Shown: positions 8,928-17,170, counted from the stretch's first letter. The stretch is 64,000 bases of DNA from Methylophilaceae bacterium LSUCC0717 (GCA_024919195.1 CP103436.1:558001-622000), one strand, 5' to 3'. Notes: generated by a model not told the origin, from the sequence alone. Made by a program: numbers and translations.

Positions 8928-8959
8928 TAAGATTTAAAATCAGATAAGTTTAAATCTTA
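8928..8959 (+). repeat. 11-bp inverted repeat in the tal leader
   Basis: TAAGATTTAAA at 8928-8938 and TTTAAATCTTA at 8949-8959 are perfect inverted copies with a 10-nt spacer. The repeat ends 26 bases before the tal start codon. It is AT-rich, so chance is not excluded, but an 11-bp perfect arm at this place suggests an operator or an mRNA leader hairpin. Confidence 0.45.
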
Positions 8960-8985
8960 ATAATAAAGTCAAAACGGAGAAAAAA

Positions 8986-9936
8986 ATGGCATCTTTATTA
9001 GAACAATTAAAATCAATGACCACTATTGTTGCAGACACTGGTGAAGTTGATGCAATTAAAACGCTTAAGCCTGTTGATGCAACAACAAACCCATCACTAC
9101 TATTGAAAGCTAGTCAACTACCACAATGTGAATCAATGATTGAAGAGGCTATTGCATATGCAAAGGCTCAAGGAGGTTCTACTGAGGAGCAGGTTGAGAA
9201 TGCAGCGGATAAATTAGCTGTGGCTGTTGGCCTTGAGATTTTAAACCATATTCCAGGCCGTATTTCGACAGAGGTTGATGCAAGTTTATCATTCAATATA
9301 GATAAAATGGTTGCAAAAGGTAAGAAGCTTATTAAGCTCTACAACGATGCTGGCGTATCTAATGATCGTGTGCTTATTAAGTTAGCGTCTACTTGGGAAG
9401 GTATTAAAGCAGGTGAAATCCTCGAAAAAGAGGGCATTAACTGTAACTTAACCCTTTTATTCAGTTTTGCTCAGGCCAGAGCTTGTGCTGAAGCAGGTGT
9501 TTTCCTTATTTCTCCATTTGTTGGAAGAATCATGGACTGGTATAAGGCTAAAACTGGTCAAGAGTATGCTCCAGCTGATGATCCAGGCGTGCAGTCAGTA
9601 ACTAGAATTTACAACTGGTATAAAGAGCATGGTTTCAATACAGTTGTTATGGGTGCTTCTTTTAGAAACATCGGTGAGATTACTGAATTAGCTGGATGTG
9701 ATCGATTAACTGTTGCTCCTGCGCTACTTACTGAACTAGAGAACACTGAAGGTACTTTAGATAAGAAGCTAGTTGACAATGGCGCGAAAACTGAAAAACC
9801 TGCAAAACTTACTGAAGAACAATTCAGATTTGATCATAATGAAGACGCTATGGCGACTGAGAAGCTTGCTGAAGGAATCAGAAACTTTGTTATTGATCAA
9901 AATAAACTTGAAAAAGCTCTTGCTGAAAAACTGTAA
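8986..9936 (+). CDS. tal: Transaldolase (TalB type)
   Basis: Transfers a dihydroxyacetone unit between sugar phosphates. In RuMP methylotrophs it belongs to the regeneration of ribulose-5-phosphate, the formaldehyde acceptor. The 316-residue length matches the classical type. Lys132 in [14 protein letters not shown] is the Schiff-base lysine, and [10 protein letters not shown] and [13 protein letters not shown] are family signatures. The start ATG follows CGGAGAA. Hps lies 107 bp downstream with its own promoter. A weak hairpin (AAAAAGCT 9911-9918 with AGCTTTTT 9936-9943 and a T-run) could give partial termination at the tal 3' end. Confidence 0.97.
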   Translation: MASLLEQLKSMTTIVADTGEVDAIKTLKPVDATTNPSLLLKASQLPQCESMIEEAIAYAKAQGGSTEEQVENAADKLAVAVGLEILNHIPGRISTEVDASLSFNIDKMVAKGKKLIKLYNDAGVSNDRVLIKLASTWEGIKAGEILEKEGINCNLTLLFSFAQARACAEAGVFLISPFVGRIMDWYKAKTGQEYAPADDPGVQSVTRIYNWYKEHGFNTVVMGASFRNIGEITELAGCDRLTVAPALLTELENTEGTLDKKLVDNGAKTEKPAKLTEEQFRFDHNEDAMATEKLAEGIRNFVIDQNKLEKALAEKL

Positions 9937-9948
9937 GCTTTTTTTGAA

Positions 9949-9977
9949 TTGACAAGGAAACTATCTACCTATAATAT
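9949..9977 (+). promoter_or_regulatory. Probable sigma-70 promoter of hps
   Basis: TTGACA (9949-9954) is a perfect -35 hexamer. The -10 can be TATAAT at 9970-9975 (15-bp spacing) or TAATAT at 9972-9977 (17-bp spacing). The predicted start near 9982-9984 gives a leader of about 60 nt before the hps ATG. This is the strongest promoter-like sequence I found in the window and fits the expected very high expression of Hps. Confidence 0.7.
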
Positions 9978-10005
9978 TCCCGTTCTAACAGGAAATAGGT
10001 AGATA
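9962..10005 (+). repeat. Dyad symmetry at the hps promoter, probable operator
   Basis: TATCTACCTAT at 9962-9972 and ATAGGTAGATA at 9995-10005 are perfect 11-bp inverted copies separated by 22 bp. The left arm sits between the -35 and -10 and overlaps the TATAAT; the centre (about 9983.5) coincides with the predicted transcription start. The left arm would not be in the mRNA, so DNA binding by a dimeric regulator is a better explanation than an RNA hairpin. No candidate regulator gene is adjacent. Confidence 0.55.
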
Positions 10006-10043
10006 ATCTATTTTTTATAAATTTTTATCGGGAGATATAAACG

Positions 10044-10673
10044 ATGGCATTAACTCAAGTCGCATTAGACTCATTAGATTTTGACGCAACAGTTGCTTTA
10101 GCTGAAAAAGTTGCAGCAAATGTTGATATTTTAGAAATTGGTACTCCATGCATTAAGCACAACGGTATCAAATTATTAGAAACTTTAAGAGCTAAGTTCC
10201 CAAACAACTTAATCTTAGTTGACCTTAAAACAATGGATGCTGGCGAATATGAAGCTGAGCCATTCTATAAAGCTGGTGCTGACATTTGTACAGTTCTTGG
10301 CGCTTCTGGTATCGCTACAATTAAAGGTGTTATCGCAGCTGCTAAAAAATATGGCAAAGAAGTTCAAGTTGATATGATCAACGTTGACGATAAAGCATCT
10401 TTAGCTAAAGAAGCTGTTGCTGCTGGTGCACAAATCATCGGTGTTCACACTGGTCTTGATGCTCAAGCTGCTGGTCACACACCATTTGAAGATTTAGCTG
10501 CTATTGCTGCTCTTGACACAGGTGCTAAAATCTCAGTTGCTGGTGGCGTTAAAGCTGCTACAACTCAGCAAGTTAAAGACGCTGGCGCTGCAATTATTGT
10601 TGCTGGTGCTGCTATCTACGGCGCTGCTGATCCAGCTGCTGCTGCTAAAGAAATTACAGATATTGCTCACTAA
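10044..10673 (+). CDS. hps: 3-hexulose-6-phosphate synthase (formaldehyde fixation)
   Basis: Condenses formaldehyde with D-ribulose-5-phosphate to D-arabino-3-hexulose-6-phosphate, the assimilation step of the RuMP cycle. The 209-residue single-domain protein belongs to the OMP decarboxylase superfamily of (beta/alpha)8 barrels. VDLKTMDAGEYEAEPFYKAGAD holds the conserved Asp-Lys-Asp metal and phosphate site; the C-terminal SVAGGVKAATTQQVKDAGAAIIVAGAAIYGA region is the phosphate-binding end of the barrel. The ATG follows GGGAGATATAAACG. Codon choice is very uniform (almost all Ala as GCT/GCA), as expected for an abundant protein. It lies between tal and phi and is closed by a strong terminator, so it is probably its own transcript. 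Confidence 0.97.
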   Translation: MALTQVALDSLDFDATVALAEKVAANVDILEIGTPCIKHNGIKLLETLRAKFPNNLILVDLKTMDAGEYEAEPFYKAGADICTVLGASGIATIKGVIAAAKKYGKEVQVDMINVDDKASLAKEAVAAGAQIIGVHTGLDAQAAGHTPFEDLAAIAALDTGAKISVAGGVKAATTQQVKDAGAAIIVAGAAIYGAADPAAAAKEITDIAH

Positions 10674-10697
10674 TCGAGTAAAAATCTAGTATTTTTT

Positions 10698-10728
10698 AAA
10701 ATCCCGACTCAGGTCGGGATTTTTTTTG
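10698..10728 (+). terminator. Rho-independent terminator after hps
   Basis: The stem AAATCCCGAC / GTCGGGATTT with a short TCAG loop is followed by a run of T residues. It starts about 25 bases after the hps stop codon. GC-rich core and T-tract make it a textbook intrinsic terminator. Confidence 0.9.
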
Positions 10729-10775
10729 GTATTATTTTGTTTTATTTATGAATTCATTAATTTAAGGGATGCTGA

Positions 10776-11315
10776 ATGGATACACAAAAACTTATTTTAG
10801 ATAGATTAACTACGGTACTTTCAGAAACTGACAAAAGTAACGCAGCAAAGTTAAAAGCACTTGTTGACGGGGCTGGAAGAATTTTCGTTGGCGGGGCAGG
10901 TCGTTCTGGACTTGTTTCACGTTTTTTTGCAATGCGTCTTGTTCATTCAGGTTATCAAGTGAACATGGTAGGTGAGGTAGTGACACCAGCAATGAAGGAT
11001 GGTGACTTACTTGTTGTAATTTCTGGATCCGGTGGAACAAAGACTCTATTACCCATTCTTGAAACTGCAAAATCAAAGGGCGGTAAGATTGCGGTTATTT
11101 CTCAGAAAACAAGTTCAGCAATGGCGGAGATTGCTGATTTGGTAGTTCAAGTTGGTAATGATGACAGCTATTCTAACTACACAGAAGGTATGCCAATGGG
11201 CACAGTATTTGAGTTATCAACATTAGTGTACTTAGAAGCAGTGATTGCAGAAATTATTTTTGACAAAGGTTTAACTGAGGATGGTATGAGAGCGATTCAT
11301 GCTAACTTAGAGTAA
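10776..11315 (+). CDS. 6-phospho-3-hexuloisomerase
   Basis: Isomerises 3-hexulose-6-phosphate to fructose-6-phosphate, the second RuMP step; the gene is named phi, hxlB or rmpB in different organisms. The 179-residue protein is a single SIS (sugar isomerase) domain: GGAGRSGLVSRFFAMRLVHSGY, VGEVVTPAMKDGDLLVVISGSGGT and a terminal helix ending in ANLE. The ATG follows AAGGGATGCTGA. It is 102 bp from hps with a terminator between, so the enzyme pair is adjacent yet separately transcribed, which would allow Hps in excess of Phi. Confidence 0.95.
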   Translation: MDTQKLILDRLTTVLSETDKSNAAKLKALVDGAGRIFVGGAGRSGLVSRFFAMRLVHSGYQVNMVGEVVTPAMKDGDLLVVISGSGGTKTLLPILETAKSKGGKIAVISQKTSSAMAEIADLVVQVGNDDSYSNYTEGMPMGTVFELSTLVYLEAVIAEIIFDKGLTEDGMRAIHANLE

Positions 11316-11325
11316 AATCAGTTTT

Positions 11326-11331
11326 TATAAT
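11326..11331 (+). promoter_or_regulatory. TATAAT adjoining the phi terminator, possible pabB promoter
   Basis: A perfect TATAAT hexamer sits one base before the left arm of the phi terminator. The -35 region is poor. Transcription from here would begin near 11338, within the terminator's first arm, so the new RNA would lack part of the hairpin and could pass through into pabB. Confidence 0.35.
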
Positions 11332-11360
11332 AAAAAAGGGAGCATTAGCTCCCTTTTTTG
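11332..11360 (+). terminator. Rho-independent terminator after phi
   Basis: A 12-bp perfect stem AAAAAAGGGAGC / GCTCCCTTTTTT with loop ATTA, ending in a T-run. It lies 16 bases after the phi stop and only 15 bases before the pabB start codon. The symmetrical A/T flanks mean it could also work on the other strand. Confidence 0.9.
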
Positions 11361-11375
11361 TTTAAAATTTTTAAA

Positions 11376-12728
11376 ATGCATACCTTTGATCTTCCTTATC
11401 AAGAAAACTCATCCATCTGGTTTGATAAATTCGCTTCCAGTCACTCCCCGATATTTCTTGATAGCTGTTTTCAAGGTAATGATTACCCCAATGATTATAA
11501 TCGATATGACCTAATCTGCTGGGATCCGTTTATAGAAATAATTCAAAAAGGATCCAAGACTTTAATCATAAAGGAGGGTACATCATTTTTATCTGATGAA
11601 TCATTTACAGAGACCGTAGACGTGATTTACTCCGGATTATTAGATAGTTACGGAAATAATTCTTTATTGCCATTCACGGGCGGCTTGATTGGCTATCTCT
11701 CTTATGAGTTTGGTCAGAAAAGCACAAAAGATATAGTTTTGCCTCAAGCAAGAGCAAATGCCTATAAAAATACTATCCTTGTGGACCACCTTGAAAAGAA
11801 AACATATTTTATTAGTTTTAATGAAAAAAGAGATGCGGAAGCAACTTATGATCAATGTTTGAATCATCAAAATGAAATTAGTGATGACTTTGTTATCACG
11901 GAGCCAATAGTAAATACTGAACTCTTCGAGGATTATAAAGATAAATTTAATAAGATTCAGCAATACATTACCGATGGCGATGTTTACCAGGTTAATTTAG
12001 CCACAAAATTTTCCACAAAATACTCTGGAAATCCTTGGATCTTTTATAAAAAATTTCGAGAAATTAATAAGTCTCCCTACATGGCGTATTTAAAGTTTGA
12101 AGATTATTCGATTATCTCAGGCTCACCAGAGCAGTTTATTTCAGTTAATGGGCGAACTATCACCTCACGACCGATAAAGGGCACAATGCCAAGAGGAGAT
12201 AATCCAAAGTCTGATAGCAGTAATTATGAAAAACTGAGTTCCAGCGAGAAAGATAAAGCAGAAAATTTAATGATAGTGGACTTAATCCGAAATGATTTAG
12301 GAAAAAATTGTGAAACGGGTTCTATTAATGTAAAAAATCTATTTACCATTGAGAGTTATCCTAATGTCCATCATCTTGTTAGCTCTATTGAAGGTAAGCT
12401 GAAGCAAGAAATATCTCCATGGACTGCATTTTGTGACGCTTTTCCAGGAGGATCGATTACTGGCGCGCCGAAGAAAAGATCAATAGAAATTATTAACGAG
12501 CTTGAAAGTTTTTCGAGAGAGGTTTATTGTGGATCAATTTTTTATCTATCTTTTAATAAGACGATGAATTCCAATATCGCAATACGATCTTTAATTGCTT
12601 ATGATGGAAAATTAGAATTTTTTTCAGGAGGAGGCATTACAAAAAGCTCAACAGCAAGAAGTGAATACAATGAAATATTTAATAAAGCTGCAAATATTGA
12701 AAAAGCTATTTCATCCTTTATGAGGTAA
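11376..12728 (+). CDS. pabB: Aminodeoxychorismate synthase component I
   Basis: Forms 4-amino-4-deoxychorismate from chorismate and ammonia for p-aminobenzoate and folate synthesis. About 450 residues with the chorismate-binding domain at the C-terminal two thirds: PIKGTMPRG (Lys in PIKGT marks PabB, whereas TrpE has PIAGT), RNDLGKNCETGSI, YPNVHHLVSSIEG and AFPGGSITGAPKKRSIEII. The ATG at 11376 begins MHTFDLPYQE; an in-frame TTG at 11358 falls inside the terminator and is unlikely. No PabA or PabC partner is adjacent. The stop codon region TGAGGTAA supplies the ribosome site for the next gene, so the two are probably cotranslated. Confidence 0.93.
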   Translation: MHTFDLPYQENSSIWFDKFASSHSPIFLDSCFQGNDYPNDYNRYDLICWDPFIEIIQKGSKTLIIKEGTSFLSDESFTETVDVIYSGLLDSYGNNSLLPFTGGLIGYLSYEFGQKSTKDIVLPQARANAYKNTILVDHLEKKTYFISFNEKRDAEATYDQCLNHQNEISDDFVITEPIVNTELFEDYKDKFNKIQQYITDGDVYQVNLATKFSTKYSGNPWIFYKKFREINKSPYMAYLKFEDYSIISGSPEQFISVNGRTITSRPIKGTMPRGDNPKSDSSNYEKLSSSEKDKAENLMIVDLIRNDLGKNCETGSINVKNLFTIESYPNVHHLVSSIEGKLKQEISPWTAFCDAFPGGSITGAPKKRSIEIINELESFSREVYCGSIFYLSFNKTMNSNIAIRSLIAYDGKLEFFSGGGITKSSTARSEYNEIFNKAANIEKAISSFMR

Positions 12729-12733
12729 TCAAA

Positions 12734-13006
12734 ATGAATAAAGAGTTGATGAGTAAAATTGAATCAGATTTAAATGAGTGGACAATTCAAAATGAATTAT
12801 TAGTCAAAGAATTTGTGTTCTCAACTTTTCAGGATGCTATGAATTTTGTTAATGCAGTTGCAAAAAGTGCAGATGAGGCAGATCATCACCCTGATATTTT
12901 TATTTCATATAATAAGGTAAAAATCTCATTAATCACCCATGATCTTGGTGAAATTTCCGAAAAAGATTACTTGCTCGCAAAGGAAATTGAATTTTTAGAA
13001 GTTTAA
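12734..13006 (+). CDS. Pterin-4a-carbinolamine dehydratase family protein
   Basis: A 90-residue protein of the DCoH/PhhB family, which dehydrates 4a-hydroxytetrahydropterin. The family signature is complete: FVNAVAKSADEADHHPDI with the paired catalytic histidines, followed by VKISLITHDLGEISEKDYLLA. It starts 5 bases after pabB with GAGGT as ribosome site, and its 3' end overlaps the convergent RND gene by 12 bases. No phenylalanine hydroxylase is visible nearby, so the role may instead relate to folate or molybdopterin chemistry. Pairing with pabB fits a pterin/folate context. Confidence 0.92.
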   Translation: MNKELMSKIESDLNEWTIQNELLVKEFVFSTFQDAMNFVNAVAKSADEADHHPDIFISYNKVKISLITHDLGEISEKDYLLAKEIEFLEV

Positions 13007-16000
13007 AAATTTCGTTTTTTTGAAATCGCCATAATTCAGTAAAACGGTGGGCAATATCAATAGATTTAAAATGGTAGAGGTGAATAAACCTCCAATAATA
13101 ATCATGGCCATAGGGCCTTCGATTTCTTTTCCTGGTTCACCAGATCCAATTGCAATTGGAAGCAGGGCAAGACCAGCCACTAAGGCAGTCATTAAAATGG
13201 ATGGCAACCTCTCTGATGCACCTAGGATGCATGTTTCTAAATTCCATGTATGACCTTCGTAATCTACAAGATGCTGATAATGCGATATAAGCATTATTGA
13301 ATTTCTTAATGTAATTCCAAATAGTGTAACGAACCCAACGAGTGAGCCAATAGATATCCAGCCCCCATGAAGAGATGCAGCTATGACACCTCCAATTAGA
13401 GCAAAGGGTAAATTAAGTAGCGTTAGACTAAGATTTTTTAATGTCCCGAATGCAATATAGAGCATTAAAAGAACACCAGCAATCGCAATAGTCGAGTGAG
13501 CAATTAAGTCTTCACGTGATTTAGCATTTTCTTGAGCTTCTCCAGTAATCTCGAAATAATTTCCTGAACCCAGCTGAAGTTGCTCGAGACCTTTTTTTAC
13601 ATTATTCACATAATCATTTAGGTCATAATTATTGATATTTGAGGTAATTGTTTGCACACGTTTTCCACCTTGGTGCAGTATTTTAGATCGTCCACTAACC
13701 TGACTTATTTGAGCGATATCACCTAATTCAACAATCTGTCCTGATGAAGAGCTGAGAGGTAGTTTTTTAATATCCTCAAGATCATCTTTAAATTCAGAAT
13801 CTATGGTAACGGCGATATCAACCGGTATCATCCTTTCATAAATTTGTGCTACCGGAAGATTTTCATAGGCGGCCCGAATTACATCTAGTGCATCTGCTCG
13901 TGAAATCCCATAGTTGGTTAGCTGTTCAGGTAGAAGTTTAATGTTTACCTGAGGGTTTCCAGGGGGTGATTGCAACATGATGTCTTTTGAGCCTGGAAGT
14001 GTCTCTAACATTTGAGCAACTTTAATGGCATCTTGATCAAGTGTATCTAAATTTTTACCGTACAGGTTAATCACAACTGCTGCATTATAGCCAGAAATAG
14101 TTTCTTCAATTCGCTCAGTCAAAAAGGTATTAATCGCAAAGTTGACACCAACAAAACCATTATTCTTGTCATAAACAATATCCTGAATTGATTTCAAGAT
14201 TCTTCTCTGATCATCTCCAGATTTTTTTGATAATTCAATCTCAAATTCACTGTAATGAGTTCCAAACGTATCTGCTCCAAGCGGCGAACGGCCTACCCAT
14301 TGAGCAATAGATTTGACCCCATCAATCTCTAGAAGCTGTTCTGAAACTAAATTACCAATACGAAGCGACTCATCTTCAGATGTTCCTGGATATGCGGTCA
14401 TATGCATAATGTAATGACCTTCATTCAAGGGTGGAATAAAGTGAGTTTTAAATAAGGGTATAAAGGATAATCCAAATGCAATAACAAATAATGAGATGAT
14501 TAAAACCACCTTAGAGTGCGATTCAATACCGAGTAATAATTTACGATAGTTTCTTTTTAATGATTTAATAACTGGCGAGTCCTCGGTGTTTAGATTTTCA
14601 TTTTGACCTAATAACATAAAGCTCATCGCAGGTGTAACGGTGAGTGCCACCACAAGGGAAGCAAGTATAGAGAGAATGTAGGCAATCCCTAATGGACCAA
14701 AGAGCTTGCCAGCAACACCAGTTAATGACAACAGTGGTAAAAATACAATAACAATTATCAGTGTTGCATAAACTACTGATTTTCTAACTTCCATTGAGGA
14801 TTCAAAAACAACTTGGTAAAGAGGTTTTTTATTTTTTAAAGTTTTATTTTCCCGAAGTCGACGAAATATGTTCTCGACATCAATAATGGCGTCATCAACA
14901 ACCTCACCCAGGGCGATTGCTAAGCCACTGAGTACCATAACATTTAATCCCAGGTTCATATGGCTCATGACACCAATTGCAGACAAAAGAGATAAGGGGA
15001 TGGCTATTGCAGAAATAAAAGCTGTTCTAAAGTTGAAGAGGAACAAATATAAAATTCCAATAACCAATATAGCGCCGATAATAATATCTACCCGAAGACC
15101 TTTGATTGAGGCATCAATAAAATTAGCAGGTTTGAAAAGCTCTGGGTGAATAGTTATTTCCTCTTTTTCTGCAATTGGTAACAAAGAGTTAATTGCGTTA
15201 TCAAGATTTTTTGTTAACTCATATGTATCCGACCCAAGTTGACCTTGTATGGACAGATACACTCCAATTTGACCATTGATTGATGCACTGCTTATGGATG
15301 GTACAAAACCATCCTCAATGATTGCCACATCTTTTAGCCTGAGCAACTTTCCCTGTTGGTTGATTAGTGATGTTTGCTCAAGCTCCTGAATAGTGAGTGT
15401 CTGGCCTTCGGTGTTAATAATGATTCTTTGATTTTCGTTTTGAATAAAACCACCACCACGAACAGCGGATGATTTTTGTGCAGCTGTGAATATATCTTGT
15501 AAACTCAGATCATTTTCTAATAGTTTTTTTGGAATTGTTTTGATCTGATACTGCCTCACCTTTCCACCGAATCGATTAACATCAGCCACTCCTTCAACAC
15601 TCATCAAATGCGGAATAATAACGTTATCCGCAAAAGTTCTTAACTCAATTTCATTTGCGCTATCTGATGTTAAACCGATGCCAAGAACGCTTGATGCTGA
15701 TGAGGTTAAGGGAGTAATTTTAGGAATAATATTCGTAGGTAAAATATTAGTGAGAGTGGATAGTTTTTCTGTGATCGATTGCCTGTTTCTATAAATATCG
15801 GTGTCTTCATTAAAAACCACAGTTACTACTGAGAGACCGGGTATGGATTGAGACCTTATCTGCTTTATACCAATTGTCCCAGACACCATCACCTCAATAG
15901 GACGGGTGACCAATTTTTCGACAAGATCAGATGAAAATCCTGGTGACTCTGTCTGAATAACTACCTGGGTAGGGGAGAATTCAGGAAAAACATTTAATGG

Positions 16001-16099
16001 ACTATTTTTAATTTGAACGATGCCGTACACAACCACAATTAAAGCTAGACCAATAATCACTCCAGCATATTTAATTGAAAATTTTATTAATGATGACAC
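12995..16099 (-). CDS. RND efflux permease, heavy-metal (CzcA/CusA-like) branch
   Basis: Proton-driven inner membrane pump of a tripartite efflux system. 1034 residues with the RND plan: TM1 near residues 13-28, a large periplasmic loop, TM2-6, a second periplasmic loop, TM8-12. TM4 carries LAIALGEVVDDAIIDVENIFRRL with adjacent acidic residues for proton relay. GEVVDDAIxDVEN differs from the classical CzcA DFGxxxDGA and CusA motifs as I know them, placing it in a less studied HME-like group. The start is GTG at 16099, immediately after the adaptor stop. Substrate is undetermined: metal cations are the default guess, organic compounds possible. Confidence 0.9.
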   Translation of the reverse strand: MSSLIKFSIKYAGVIIGLALIVVVYGIVQIKNSPLNVFPEFSPTQVVIQTESPGFSSDLVEKLVTRPIEVMVSGTIGIKQIRSQSIPGLSVVTVVFNEDTDIYRNRQSITEKLSTLTNILPTNIIPKITPLTSSASSVLGIGLTSDSANEIELRTFADNVIIPHLMSVEGVADVNRFGGKVRQYQIKTIPKKLLENDLSLQDIFTAAQKSSAVRGGGFIQNENQRIIINTEGQTLTIQELEQTSLINQQGKLLRLKDVAIIEDGFVPSISSASINGQIGVYLSIQGQLGSDTYELTKNLDNAINSLLPIAEKEEITIHPELFKPANFIDASIKGLRVDIIIGAILVIGILYLFLFNFRTAFISAIAIPLSLLSAIGVMSHMNLGLNVMVLSGLAIALGEVVDDAIIDVENIFRRLRENKTLKNKKPLYQVVFESSMEVRKSVVYATLIIVIVFLPLLSLTGVAGKLFGPLGIAYILSILASLVVALTVTPAMSFMLLGQNENLNTEDSPVIKSLKRNYRKLLLGIESHSKVVLIISLFVIAFGLSFIPLFKTHFIPPLNEGHYIMHMTAYPGTSEDESLRIGNLVSEQLLEIDGVKSIAQWVGRSPLGADTFGTHYSEFEIELSKKSGDDQRRILKSIQDIVYDKNNGFVGVNFAINTFLTERIEETISGYNAAVVINLYGKNLDTLDQDAIKVAQMLETLPGSKDIMLQSPPGNPQVNIKLLPEQLTNYGISRADALDVIRAAYENLPVAQIYERMIPVDIAVTIDSEFKDDLEDIKKLPLSSSSGQIVELGDIAQISQVSGRSKILHQGGKRVQTITSNINNYDLNDYVNNVKKGLEQLQLGSGNYFEITGEAQENAKSREDLIAHSTIAIAGVLLMLYIAFGTLKNLSLTLLNLPFALIGGVIAASLHGGWISIGSLVGFVTLFGITLRNSIMLISHYQHLVDYEGHTWNLETCILGASERLPSILMTALVAGLALLPIAIGSGEPGKEIEGPMAMIIIGGLFTSTILNLLILPTVLLNYGDFKKTKFLNF

Positions 16100-17170
16100 T
16101 TAATCCTCATTCTCATTTTTTATTTGGTACTTATATTCTTCAGATAAAAGGAGTTGCGCACCTTTGGAAACAATAATGTCATTTGTTGATAGTGCATCAG
16201 ATGTCACTAACCATCCATCTTTGATTTCATTTTCAAGAGAGACCGGTTTTTTTACAAAAAGAAAAGGCTCTTCTTCAATATAGACCCAAGGCAAACCATT
16301 GCTCCAAACTATTGAACTGCTTTGCACTTCATAACGATTCAGAACTTTATCATTGTTTTGATTTTCTTTATAAAACCCTATGAGCTTTGATCCAATTCTT
16401 ATATCAGGAGAGTGGATTAAATAGTAAAAGGTTTGACCAAGGATGCTGGGTTCGATGGTTGGAGCTTTGTCTAAATACACTCCTTCAGTTTCACTATTAC
16501 CGTTGATCGGTGTAAAAATTATTTTCTCTGGAACTGAGTTATCACTATCACTGGAGGGGAGGGTGATTTTTACTAATCGAGCTTCACCATTAAGTAGGGG
16601 ATTTAATTGTTTATCTTTAGCTTTACCAGTAATGGCCATATAAAATTTATTGCCCCACTGTGATAAGACTTTTTGTTGAAGATTTTTCTTTAAGGCTACT
16701 TTTTTTTCAATAGATACTTTTAGATTATTAACTATTGTTTGTTGATCAAGAAGAACCTGATCAGAAATATTTTTTTCATCAGCATTTAAATCAACAAACG
16801 CTAAATATTTTTTTTCTTCAGTATTAGTTTGATTTTGTAATGTATTGATTTCCTGCATTAGCTGATCATATATATTTTTAAGATCAATTAATGTATCAGT
16901 CGCTTGGACTATTCCGTAATTAGAAAAAGAGGATTGCTTGTTTGAGCTTATAATTGCCGAAGTTTGAATTCCACTATTTTTCACTATTGTTTCAGTCAAT
17001 CTTATTTGATTTAAACCTTCATCATTTACTTCAATAAAAGATAAAGTTTCCTCTTCATCAAAAAGGTCGTCATCAACAAACTCATCACTCCCCATTAAGA
17101 CTACAACCCAAATAAGCAAAATAATCACGAATGATTGAATAACAATAATCATTAAGCTTTTTTTATTCAT
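16100..17170 (-). CDS. Atypical periplasmic adaptor (membrane fusion protein) of the RND operon
   Basis: Position between an outer membrane factor and an RND permease makes this the adaptor. 356 residues with an N-terminal membrane anchor (about residues 5-26), then an unusual acidic stretch (DEFVDDDLFDEEE), and a coiled-coil-like segment around residues 90-165 (YDQLMQEINTLQNQ, LKVSIEKKVALKKN). The lipoyl and beta-barrel half-motifs of normal adaptors (such as VEVGDxVxKGQ) are not recognisable by eye, so its assignment depends on context. It overlaps the outer membrane protein gene by 8 bases and abuts the permease gene. The C-terminal part SKGAQLLLSEEYKYQIK resembles the typical end of CzcB/CusB relatives (GAFLLxSE). 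Confidence 0.72.
   Translation of the reverse strand: MNKKSLMIIVIQSFVIILLIWVVVLMGSDEFVDDDLFDEEETLSFIEVNDEGLNQIRLTETIVKNSGIQTSAIISSNKQSSFSNYGIVQATDTLIDLKNIYDQLMQEINTLQNQTNTEEKKYLAFVDLNADEKNISDQVLLDQQTIVNNLKVSIEKKVALKKNLQQKVLSQWGNKFYMAITGKAKDKQLNPLLNGEARLVKITLPSSDSDNSVPEKIIFTPINGNSETEGVYLDKAPTIEPSILGQTFYYLIHSPDIRIGSKLIGFYKENQNNDKVLNRYEVQSSSIVWSNGLPWVYIEEEPFLFVKKPVSLENEIKDGWLVTSDALSTNDIIVSKGAQLLLSEEYKYQIKNENED

Noticed and set aside
8842-8985. Possible small gene in the glnE-tal gap
   Set aside because: No open frame with ribosome site; contains only AT-rich DNA and the inverted repeat.
9911-9945. Possible tal terminator AAAAAGCT...AGCTTTTTT
   Set aside because: Stem has few GC pairs and a 17-nt loop spanning the stop codon; kept as a remark in the tal entry only.
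10390-10640. Apparent short sequence repetition (many GCTGCTGCT units) in hps
   Set aside because: Reflects alanine-rich protein segments and strong codon bias in a highly expressed gene, not a repeat element.
10504-10689. 61-codon Leu-rich frame at the end of hps
   Set aside because: Product of the repeated GCT codons of hps read in another frame; not a leader or toxin gene.
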